This document shows positions 47,732 to 57,128 of a DNA stretch of 64,000 bases, in pieces; position 1 is the first letter of the stretch; every line of letters starts with the position of its first letter. Position numbers and translations under genes: made by a program. The notes beneath the pieces are model-generated. The model worked only from the letters and a program-made list of their open reading frames with translations, had not been told where the DNA came from and did not search any database. The stretch covers positions 13,731,343-13,795,342 of the forward strand of contig OZ024723.1 in assembly GCA_964016875.1 (NCBI GenBank), written 5' to 3'. Source of the stretch: Fallopia convolvulus. Taxonomy: Eukaryota; Streptophyta; Magnoliopsida; Caryophyllales; Polygonaceae.

Positions 47732-47732
47732 G
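47664..47732. repeat. (TTG)n microsatellite, 23 units
   Basis: Perfect TTG run. The duplicate at 49783 has only 10 units, so the tract changed length after duplication. Reading frames through it (poly-Val, poly-Gln) are not genes. Confidence 0.9.
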
Positions 47733-47915
47733 AACAATTAAGCCCCATTTCTTATAAAACATGGCTTATAGTCTTCACTGCATTGCTCATTTGTTATAGT
47801 AACACTTACCATTTCTTAATTTGGACCTATTCTTACTACTTTGTTGTGCTGGTGCGTCGTGCTTTTGAGGGTCATGGATCTGCATTGCTTCTATTTAATC
47901 GGATTTTTTTGACAG

Positions 47916-48950
47916 GTTTCGGTCCCATCTGCCGCAATCGAGCCCGTTTTTTCCCTAATCTCTTCCACTGCTGACCGCAACTCCATCTCCTAAGTCTGCA
48001 AACACTGGCATTCAGAGGAGCGGCACTGCCGGCACCGAGTATTCGTCCAGAATATTGACGTTGTCACCCCTCTAATGATAAATTGATGGTTCCCCAATGT
48101 CCGATCCCTCCTAATCAACGCGGATGCTTATGGGACCCTTCTGACGGATGCGCAGCCGTGGGTTAGTATGATTGTGAGCAGATATCTGCGAATGGATAAT
48201 ATTGTAATGAAAGGTATGCGGGTGTATGATTTAGATATGGAGTTGCTTGGGAACTCTCTTCCAATTTGACAGTACTGGTTCTTTCTGAATGTTTCATGAC
48301 TTCCGTTGAGTACTTGCGCTCCAATGCTTCCGGGTGCAGGTACGTTTCCTAAGCTTCACTCGATGGAGTGAACCTTATTTCAGATATTTCATTATAAGCA
48401 ACAACAATGCCATGAACTGCAAGAGCTAAGCATTCTGTTCTGGGGTGAGTGTAGGACAGTGAGCGCAGTGGGTTTTCTTTGTGTTGTCGCTGGCTGTCCT
48501 AAGCTTCACTCCATCGAGTTCGAATGCAAAGAGATGACAAAAGCAGCTCTCCGGAAAGTTGCTGATTTTCTCCCAAATCTTCACTCTTTTAGCGTAATCC
48601 TCGTTGAGGCCGGTCCCGACAACTTTACCCTTGATCCGTTCGATTCTTGCGTTAAATCCACTATTAATGGTTGCAAGAACCTAAAGCATCTCGCGATGAA
48701 CGGTCTTTGCATTACCGAGCGGCTATTAGAACACATTGGGGCCCATGGCAAGAAACTCGAGACGCTTAAAATAACTAATGCTACGTCTCTTCGATCAGAG
48801 CTCCATCATATTCTCCTGAGATGCACTAGTCTTAGATCCTTGGTTATTGAGGAATGTGAAATTCAGGACGAAGCACTGCTAGCAATAGGCGGTTGGCCGG
48901 AGGCATTGGAGTCATTTGAGTTGTATAAAACTGAGGTGACATATGGGTGA
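47916..48950 (+). pseudogene. TIR1/AFB-like F-box LRR pseudogene, copy 1
   Basis: The F-box reads VFSLISSTADRNSIS, stop, VCKHWHS then RHRVFVQNIDVVTPLMIN, stop, FPNVRSLLIN. This is the conserved N-terminus of auxin receptors of the TIR1/AFB type. An LRR part follows (AQPWVSMIVSRYLRMDNIVM; VVAGCPKLHSIEFECKEMTK; LKHLAMNGLCITERLLEHIG; CTSLRSLVIEECEIQDEALL). The LRR array is much shorter than the roughly 18 repeats of real receptors: the middle is missing. Stops at the F-box (TAA and TGA) and after NSLPI show it is dead; 48459-48950 is still open. Confidence 0.7.
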
Positions 48951-49781
48951 TGAACATGAGGGTAAGCTTGAAATTGGCTAATTTGAACTAGAGAGGGGCG
49001 TCAACGGGAAAAGCCAATACCTTAGAGGTACCAAAAGGAATAAGTTTTTTTCCTTGGGCACCAAAAAGAAAAGGCAAAAACTTAGGGGCACCAAAAGGAA
49101 TTTCCCATCTTTTTTTGGTTGAAAATCAATTTGATTCTACAGTACTATACTTTGCTATTTTTAGGGTTTGGTGGAAAGTTCATGAAAGTGACACTTTCTC
49201 TGCAGAAACGGGGAGACGATTCCGATTCTCGGGCTTGTGTCTTTTCTGCTCCGATCAAGCGCTCAATGGAGGACGCCGTTGGGGTTGCGCGCGGTGCTTC
49301 GCGGACCGTCGTCCCGGATAGATGAGGTATAGTCTTCATTTACCCCTTTTGCCTTGGCAACTTGTAAGTACAAAGTGTACAATCTGTTGGATTGCCTTCT
49401 TAATTTTGCAACCAGCTTTCCACTCTCGGAGTACTCTGCCTATTGCCATTCTGGTCTAACCCGTTGTAGGGTTCAAAAAAACTATTGTATGCCTGTATCT
49501 AGACACCACTTTTAATGAAATTCACTTCTGTTTTGTCTTCTTTGGTCTCTTCTTTTACTATGGCTCCTCTTCACCATAGTGCCTTCCAAAATCAAGTTAC
49601 CCTTGTCTTCTTTTTCCCTAGAGTAACTTTCAGAAGAGAAATGCCGCCCCACTGGGAATTAAATAAATAAGTTTTTTTCTTTTTAAAACTTGATTTTTTT
49701 AGGGTGAATTGTTACTGGAATTTGAGGTCAGCTGGTGCTTAATTCCAAATCTAAATTGGATTGTACGAGTATCAAATCCAA

Positions 49782-49782
<1 letters not shown>

Positions 49783-49812
<30 letters not shown>
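49783..49812. repeat. (TTG)n microsatellite, 10 units
   Basis: Short counterpart of the 23-unit tract at 47664. Confidence 0.9.
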
Positions 49813-49995
49813 AACAATTAAGCCCCATTTCCTATAAAACATGGCTTATAGTCTTCACTACATTGCTCATTTGTTATAGTAACAATTACCATTTCTTAAT
49901 TTGGACCTATTCTTACTACTTTGTTGTGCTGGTGCGTTGTGCTTTTGAGGGTCATGGATCTGCATTGCTTCTATTTAATCGGATGTTTATGACAG

Positions 49996-51268
49996 GTTTC
50001 GGTCCCATCTGCCGCAATCGAGCCCGTTTTTTCCCTAATCTCTTCCACTGCTGACCGCAACTCCATCTCCTTAGTCTGCAAACACTGGCATTCAGTGGAG
50101 CGGCACGGCCGGCACCGAGTATTCGTCCAGAATATTGACACTCTCACCCCTCTAATGATAAGATGACGGTTCCCCAATGTCCGACCCTCCTAATCAACGG
50201 GGTTCATTCTCGGACTATTGTGCGGCTGCGCAGCCGTGGGTTAATATGATTGTGAGCAACTATCCAAAAATGGAGGAGATAACGATGAGTGGTCTGCGGG
50301 TGTGCGATTCGGATTTGGTGTTGATTGGGAAATCTCTTCCGAATTTGACAGTTCTGGTTCTTCCATACTGTCTTATGCCTTTCGCTTCTGGCTTGTGCTC
50401 CATTGCTACCGGGTGCAGGTACGGTTCATGTTTCTCTTCATAATGAACAGAGCATTCATTCTTCGCATTACGAGATATTTGATTTGGGTTCTCATATTTT
50501 CTTCCATTTTGATGTAGGAACCTAAGAAAGCTCCAGATACCAGCCTTCCACTATGATGATTCTGACCTCTTTCAGGTACTTTGTCTGCCATTTAAGGAAT
50601 TGCAAGAGCTGAGCATCAAGGACCCCCAGGATGGTTGTACATTAAGCACAATGAGTCTTGTTGTTGTTGCCAATTCCTGTCCTAAGCTTCACTCTATAGA
50701 CTACGAATGTAAGACGATGTCAAATACAGCTCTTATTATAGTTGCATTACGATTCCCAAATCTTCACTCTTTGGGCATAAGCCTTTCACACGTCGATAGC
50801 GACGAATTTAGCAATTTGCCGTTCGATTATGGGGTTTCAAGCATTATTGAGTACTGCACGAACCTAAAGCATCTCGTGTTGCAGGCTCTATGCATTACAG
50901 AGCACCTATTAGAACACATTGGGGCTCATGGAAAGAAAGTTGAGACGCTTAAAATTACTTATGCTACGTCTCTTGAATCAGGGCTTGATCATATTCTCAT
51001 GGGATGCACTAGTCTTAGATCCTTGGTTATTGAGGATTGTGAATTTAAGGACGAAGCATTGCTAGCAATAGGCATTTGGCCGGAGACATTTGAGTCATTT
51101 AAGATGTCCCCAACTGAAGTGTCATATGGAGCGTGTAAGCTATTCAAGGAAAGGAATCCAACACTGGTTTTCGAGGTCAATGATGAGTTAATGATGCCTT
51201 TGGAAGACGATTTGGATGATGACGATCTTGTGGATTCACTACATATATATAGGCATCGTAATGTGTGA
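49996..51268 (+). pseudogene. TIR1/AFB-like F-box LRR pseudogene, copy 2
   Basis: The F-box is better kept than in copy 1: SSTADRNSISLVCKHWHSVE then RHGRHRVFVQNIDTLTPLMI. A TGA follows at the same place as in copy 1, then a frame change and AAAQPWVNMIVSNYPKMEEI, SLPNLTVLVLPYCLMPFASG. An intron of about 100 bp (GTACGG to GATGTAG, ending near 50517) leads to NLRKLQIPAFHYDDSDLFQV and an open C-terminal LRR region to 51268 (ANSCPKLHSIDYECKTMSNT; GVSSIIEYCTNLKHLVLQAL; LRSLVIEDCEFKDEALLAIG; VSYGACKLFKERNPTL). Length is about two thirds of a normal receptor. The C-terminal open frame of 222 codons could still be expressed as a truncated product. Confidence 0.7.
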
Positions 51269-51274
51269 GCTTTT

Positions 51275-51475
51275 GTGGTCTTGCTAAGACAAAGTTTCCC
51301 AATTCTAAGCGGAATGAAGAAATCATGAAGAAGCAAATTCGGAGCTTGGAAGACAACTTCAAGAAAACTGAGCTGATCAAAGTGCAAAGACTACGGAACT
51401 TAAACGGAGCTGTCAAAGGCAAAGGATAAGAGAAAAAATGAGTTTCTCATGTCTAAGAGAAATGAATGAGGTACG
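51275..51475. repeat. Inverted repeat, left arm (right arm about 52430-52640)
   Basis: TTTCCCAATTCTAAGCGGAATGAAGAA-type sequence here reappears as its complement near 52590. The plus-strand reading resembles a coiled-coil fragment (FPNSKRNEEIMKKQIRSLED). Confidence 0.7.
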
Positions 51476-52297
51476 AATAAGCAAAATCTGATCTTAAAAG
51501 ATAATGTTAAATCTTTTATTATTGATTATTATCAAATAATAAATATCATACATTGACCAAGATTGCTATATTCTTTAGGCAAAAAGATCTGTCATTATCT
51601 CATCTTATGTGAATTTGGTCTGTGAATCAAGAACTTGAGCACTGGCGCACAATTTACACCTTGTTAGGTTGCATTCCATAATTTAAGATTGTTATCATGA
51701 GTATTGTTAGGTTGCATTCCATAATTTAATCTGATTCTTAATTGGATTTGACATGCCCTTGGTCATGTAAGCATGTGATCCCGTGATTAGTAAGTAGCTT
51801 ATAGTGGACAAATAATCTAATTAAGAGATGTACCATACTCATTAGTAGGCACCTACACTTTTCTAATACGTAGCCATGCGTAGCATTAAGGATTACCAAA
51901 TAATTATATATTTGCAGGGCACGAGTTACGAAAATAACACTAGCAAACTCTCCACTATAATTAACTAATTTGGTTAACAGCTCTTTTTCACTCACTGTTT
52001 GTTCTTCCTACTCATTTGACTAGCATTGAAGAAAGAACACTGTTTTCCTAAATACAGCTTTGTTGTGTTTAGGCTGACATTGTTCAATTTACAATAGTAG
52101 ATCAGGAACAGAACTACTATTATGTACCATAAGAAGGATATGTTTGGTTTACACAATAATTCACAGTTTGATGCAGCTAAATTCTATATAGTAAATTATT
52201 GAGTGTAATCCCAACGGAACTAGATTTACTACACTCTCACGAATCTTGGGTTCTACTAATTTAAATTAATATTGTTATCCTTTGTCTTTTATGTTAG

Positions 52298-52423
52298 GTT
52301 GAAAGGATAAGCGTGACAAACATTGGTGATTCAAGTACTGTTCTAACTACCGCATCGGAACATGGCAGTGTAGTAGTTGTTCAGCTCCTTGTTGATTTCA
52401 ATCCCAATCTACTTCGTAATTAA
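52298..52423 (+). pseudogene. PP2C protein phosphatase exon fragment
   Basis: After an AG acceptor the frame reads VERISVTNIGDSSTVLTTAS then VVVVQLLVDFNPNLLRN and stop. The NIGDS core and VQLxVDFxPNLP phrase are hallmarks of one exon of plant PP2C phosphatases. Nothing before or after belongs to a phosphatase. The fragment lies between the two inverted arms at 51275 and 52430, as expected of a gene piece caught in a mobile or rearranged segment. Confidence 0.65.
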
Positions 52424-52429
52424 GTTCAC

Positions 52430-52640
52430 CACTTTCTTCATTCTCTTAGACTTGAAAAACCCCCTCTTTTCTCATATCTTTTGCATTTGACGGCTCCATC
52501 TTAAGTTCCGTAATTATCTCGCTTTGGTCAGCTCATTTTTCTTTAAGTTGTCTTCCAAGCTCTGAATTTGCTTCTTCGTGCTTTCTTCATTCCGCTTAGA
52601 ATTGGGAAACTCTGTCTTAAGTTCCATAATCTTTTGACGT
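52430..52640. repeat. Inverted repeat, right arm
   Basis: Complement of the left arm with about 15-20 percent differences by eye. The arms are about 950 bp apart. Confidence 0.7.
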
Positions 52641-52684
52641 TGCTCGGCATTTTTTTCTCGAGTGTTCTACGAGTTTTTACTTTT

Positions 52685-52900
52685 TAGCATTTTGGACGCC
52701 CAACACCCGATTCCCCCACGTCCTGATCCAGGCGTGTAGTAGTAGTGTTTGTAAAGTTGTTGTGATTACCTATATATGGTATGTAATGTATTTATGAAGA
52801 ACAATATATGGTAATGGTTTGTAATGCTGTTGTGATGAACTATGGTATGTAATGTAGTTGTGATGATGCACATTCGTACAAACGAATTGCACACTTTCGC
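52685..52900 (+). repeat. Copy of the 3' end of the coiled-coil gene at 46163
   Basis: Reads DAQHPIPPRPDPGV and stop, followed by the same 3' flank as 47215-47410 (TGTTTGTAAAGTTGTTGTGA; CATTCGTACAAACGAATTGC). Only the last 15 or so codons are present. Confidence 0.75.
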
Positions 52901-53180
52901 TCATGGAACTCCACCAAAAATCGAGAATTGCACACTTTATAAATAACATATTGCACACTTTCGCGAAATGCACTCATACTAAAATCGCAATTAGGGAAAA
53001 TATCAATGTTCACTAATAACTAAAAGTCCTTCCAATGGATTGCATAGTGTTGGTTTTGTGAGATTCAAAGTTGTAGTTTATATGTGTTCAGATAATCTCA
53101 AACAAATACATGACCAGCAATTCACAGATATAAGGAAGACATCATGATAGGATTGCATTTTCATTATGACAGGAAATGTA
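52865..53180 (-). repeat. R repeat 5' of 212-residue copy B
   Basis: CGAATTGCACACTTTCGC, ACATATTGCACACTTTCGCG and TACATGACCAGCAATTCACAG. The following 53180-53700 is the usual upstream flank of this gene family. Confidence 0.7.
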
Positions 53181-53714
53181 ATATATCATCTCTGTATGTA
53201 TGTCTTCCATCAAAATAACTGAATGCACAATGTCGCAAAATGGGAAGGACCCTTTTAAAATTTATTAATTAAACGCTAGAAATTATGTACAAGACGTCTA
53301 CCATAAACAATTTAAAGTGGTTGTAGTTACAAGTTACAAATAAACAAGTTATTTAGGATTTTTATGGACCAAAAAAATAAAAAATGAATGTAATGATGAT
53401 TATAGGGTATAGGCTTATAGTATTACACTATTACGGCTAGAAGTGGGTAATGTCAAATCAAAAGTACTTCTCCCAATTTTTTTTGATAAAACACTATTAA
53501 GCCCTGTTTTGGAGGGAAATGAAAGAGTGCTTGGCGGGAAAATTTTCCTCTTCGGTTAACCTACTGAACTCCAACGTCTCTTTTTTTGGTGGAGAACTCC
53601 AACGTCCCTATAAGTAAGTTGTTGCTCCTATGTCCTAACGTATATATGTTAAGAAAATTGACAAGAATTCTCTACAAAAACACAAAATCCTTCAACATCT
53701 TGAACCATTTTCCA

Positions 53715-54352
53715 ATGGCTTACAACACAAACAACCACAGCCCCCAACTCGCCCGGGTTTGGTGGACATACGCATGTTCATCCGCAACTTCACGCGGCGG
53801 AGCTCGGAAGGACGCCAATGCTTGGCGGCTTGCCTCAACGCGGTGCGCCACACTCCATCCTTCACTAGGATAGTCGAGGAGGAAAGAAACTATGAAATGA
53901 TGCTGCAGGATCCCGTACTGAGGATGGCAGTCCACTCGGGGAAGCGCGTCTTAGCGCTCCCGATAGTAGACATGTCCATCGTTCGTGTCGATGAGGACGC
54001 GCGGCGTCCGGAACCGGCCCTCACAGTGTACCAATTGCTTGCGTTGCACTGGGCTTTGAGGGAGATCTGTTTGGTTCTAAGATGGCTGCTGAAACATCCT
54101 GCGGTGGGAAGCAGGTCGCTCGGTGATACCCTAACCGACTGCGGCTGGATGGAGAGTTTCGAGCGACTCTTCAAGGAGGAGCTCCGCCATGAGGAAATTC
54201 GGGCAGAGATGGTCGACATCCGTCGCAGTCTCATGAACGTTAGCGGGAAGAGACCAGCTTCGACTTCGACCGCACCTCCTGTTCTGCCTCTGGCGCCTGG
54301 GTACGCTCGGGAAGAGTACCAAAGAATGGACAAGAGATCGAAGCGTACCTAA
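53715..54352 (+). pseudogene. 212-residue family, copy B, one-base deletion near the start
   Basis: Best preserved member. MAYNTNNHSPQLARV is followed by a one-base loss at about 53757 (GGGTTTGG where copy A has GGGTTTTGG). From 53759 the frame is open to the stop: DIRMFIRNFTRRSSEGRQC, EERNYEMMLQDPVLRMAVHS, VVDMSIVRVDEDA-like acidic stretch, LRWLLKHPAVGSRSLGDTLT and the tail GYAREEYQRMDKRSKRT. An internal Met at 53759 could start a 197-residue protein. Function is unknown. Confidence 0.6.
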
Positions 54353-54870
54353 TATAACGTATTGCACACTTGCGCCAACGAATTGCACACTTAGTAATAT
54401 TGCATGCATTTGTTGGCAAGTAGGTCTCTTTTATGTTTAATGTTTTAGTCCTTTAATTTCCATCTGATGTATTTTGGTTAGCCACGTATGAATGAATTTT
54501 TGTTTGCAAAACGATCATTTCTGTGTTTGAAAGCTTTAGTTATTTGCGTTGAGTTCATCTAAAACAAACACATGAACAATGCTGCACTATTGCACACACA
54601 CTTGCGATAAATTCGCTGTTACCAAAATCGAGAAATGCACAATATCAATTTCGAATAAGAACTACAAAATAGATCGTTTTCTGTCAGGATTGTTTGTTTG
54701 AAAGCTTAAGTTATTTTGTGTTGAGATCATATAAAACTAACACATGCCCATCGATGCATTATAAGGAAGTCCTATTGATAGGATCTGGGTTTCAATATGA
54801 CAGGATTGCATAATTTATCATGTACACTTGCGCGAAAGCCATTAAAAACAAAATCAACAAATGCACAATA
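54350..54870 (-). repeat. R repeat 3' of 212-residue copy B
   Basis: AACGTATTGCACACTTGCGC, GCACTATTGCACACACACTTGC, ACCAAAATCGAGAAATGCAC and GTACACTTGCGCGAAAG. Confidence 0.7.
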
Positions 54871-54936
54871 TCGATTTAGTTTTTCTAACATTCATAACGA
54901 TGCACTAAGGAAGGGAGGAAGTCATGCTAACATACA

Positions 54937-55393
54937 TCAGAATTTCAATACAAATCTAAAAAAATTAACCCCTATTATCACTACTAAGACAACGAAATAA
55001 AGGTTCGCTCTTCGCTTCGCCTTGTCCCTCTCTTGTTGTCTCTCCTTCACTTTTCTTAGTAAACCCCAAATCACCTTCTTGGCATCTTCTGGGAATTGGT
55101 CATCAAGCCAGGCAAAATACGTGCAAGCACTTCTTGTCTGCAAATTTAACACAATTTGAGCACATTGAACAAAAACCCTAAAATTTTCGAAAAATGGATT
55201 CTTTCCCAAATCATGAAATTGAACTTACTCCAAAGCGAGGACACCCAAAAAATCGCCTTCCCGGGTTACGCTCCGTCCATGAGTAAACAATTGCTGCTGG
55301 AGATCCACAATAACAACACACCGGGTTTTGGTTTTCTGCACCTCCCCTTTTGCTAGAACCTCCACTCGAGCTTCCGATATTCCAAGATGTCAT
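54937..55393 (-). CDS. Small zf-GRF protein with C-terminal membrane span, two exons, 121 aa
   Basis: Exon 55393-55229 and exon 55137-54937 join in phase across a 91-bp GT-AG intron. Exon 1 carries the GRF zinc finger (CCYCGSPAAIVYSWTERNPG then RRFFGCPRFG); exon 2 supplies the last Cys and aromatic residues (SACTYFAWLDDQFP). A basic coiled coil (LLRKVKERQQERDKAKRRAN) and a hydrophobic tail (LYFVVLVVIIGVNFF) follow. GRF fingers bind single-stranded nucleic acid in APE2, TOP3A and NEIL3. Small plant proteins of this layout are common and poorly understood. All four zinc ligands (Cys27, 29, 51, 60) are present. Confidence 0.75.
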
Positions 55394-55782
55394 GTACTAG
55401 CTTCCACTCTAACAATTCGGTCGATGGAAGAGAGTGGGGAATTTCTGACTTTGCTTGTTGTAGTGTTCAATGGCGTGTTGGAGAATTTATGGGTTTGCTT
55501 GCTGCAGTGTTCAATGGCGTGTTGGAGGAGGAGAGGGGAGAGATCGATCCTTTTAACAACATGTGTTAATGGGCCGGATTGTCCTGGTGGGGATAGGCCC
55601 AGTATTCGATTCATTATTTTTTAAAGTTGGAGCCTATCGCACAACGGCCCATTTAACTCCTCCCTCGTTTATATTGTCCCAGACAGTAATGAGACTAATG
55701 AGTAAAAACCCTAGTCTTTTCAATTCAATCGTGCACCGGAGACCTCTACTCCAAGTCTCAAACACTACCTTACCATTTGAAG

Positions 55783-56803
55783 ATGCCGACGAGTAGAGTT
55801 CAGTCAGCAATATCGTGTGTTGCTGCCAGCACAACCAAACACTTCGTTAAGACGATACATTTTCCGTCCGTTCAGTTGGAGCGCCTAGTAAGCCCTTTTT
55901 TCTCCCAATTTTGTTTCATAAAATATGAATTCCACAACTTCATATTCTTGGGCATCCTGAATTTAGTGGTTTTAGTGTTTTTCCTCCACTGTTTGCATAT
56001 TTAATGTTCCTTATTACAACGATTGGCTTCATTATAAGTCTTCCGATCCTCAAAGCAACAACTTTCCTTACTAAACCATGCTACAAAATCTGAATCCTTT
56101 TATAAGTTCGTGAAAGACTCTGATTATGCTTGAATTCTGGCACAAAAAGCACTGAATTCAAGCACATTTTACCAGTCAAGGCTATAGTTCATACGTGACT
56201 GACGTGTTTAACAGATACCATGTGAAGAATTGCTTATGCGGAAGTAATTGAAGTATAATCCATGAAAGAGAGGAAATAGGGCTCAATTCATTCTGTAAGA
56301 GTTTGTTATAGAGAGTATCAAGCAAGTTAATGTTATTGAACCCCTTTTATTACAGACACGTGGATCTTATTACTAACCTTCTAACAAATTCTGGTTAACC
56401 TGTCTAACTAGTCTACATTGACTAACTACCACTGATTGTCAGTGTACCTCTTAATTTTCCTGCTAACTATGGCCGATCAATGCATTCATTTTCATGATTT
56501 GTAACTACATTTCGCCAGATCCTGCCAATGGCATTTTCAAGGCAACACCGGGCAAGCATGCGAAACCGAGCTCTTATTACAACTCCGGACGGCTCTGTAC
56601 ACTCTGTTGGTGTTTCAAGGCGGGCTGGCCAAGTGTGGTTTACCGACGGCTGGAAAGAATTTATGGAGTTGTACTCTATACGGAAGGGATCCATATTAAT
56701 GTTCGGCTACAATGGACACTCTCGCTTCTACATTCTCATCTTCGACCCTAATACCGGGTGCGAAATCGACTATCCTGACCATGACTCCGACGACTTCACA
56801 TAA
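55783..56803 (+). CDS. Single B3-domain protein (REM-like), two exons, 129 aa
   Basis: Exon 55783-55887 (MPTSRVQSAISCVAASTTKH then FVKTIHFPSVQLERL) and exon 56519-56803 join in phase across a 631-bp intron. Together they give one B3 DNA-binding domain: KHFVKTIHFP, ILPMAFSRQH, RALITTPDGSVHSVGVSRRA, VWFTDGWKEFMELYSIRKGS and LMFGYNGHSRFYILIFDPNT. The protein ends soon after the domain with an acidic tail. B3 proteins of the REM group act in the nucleus in reproductive development, but single-domain members of this size are mostly uncharacterised. No lesion is seen. Confidence 0.75.
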
Positions 56804-57128
56804 GCAATGTCTGATCTTGCCACATAATGCACAATGAATAATGTAAACATCTAAATTCTGGGTCATCACTTTATTGGCTATGTAGACAATATTTTATCTT
56901 AATGTATGTTTTTTTCAGCTTGGTAGATGTTGTTGTTGTTGTTGTTTGTGTGTGTTTTTTTTTTCAACTCTTCTTACTTAAATCTATGGCATTTGTGTTG
57001 AACTTGGCCAAATAAGTAGCATAATAAGTGTGGCATCAACAATTGGTGAACAATATGACAATGTTGTCAGCTACCATCATTTGATTCATACTCCAAGGTT
57101 CCCAACTAAGAAAGAATCACATTCTCCA

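Larger units (their letters stand above)
47420..48950. repeat. Tandem duplication, unit 1 (partner about 49540-51268)
   Basis: Shared start TTTGGTCTCTTCTTTTACTA, shared (GTT)n tract, shared leader GTCATGGATCTGCATTGCTT, then a TIR1-like pseudogene. Units lie about 2.1 kb apart. Confidence 0.85.
49540..51268. repeat. Tandem duplication, unit 2
   Basis: Counterpart of 47420-48950. The DNA between the units (48950-49540) holds only a short unrecognised open frame around 49161-49321. Confidence 0.85.

Noticed and set aside
47580..47974. Poly-Gln and poly-Val open frames
   Set aside because: Produced by a (TTG)n microsatellite in a duplicated non-coding leader.
49115..49325. Short plus-strand open frames between the TIR1-like copies (KVTLSLQKRGDDSDSRACVF)
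   Set aside because: Too short and unrecognised; no splice partner found. It might be a 5' exon of a lost gene, but this cannot be supported.
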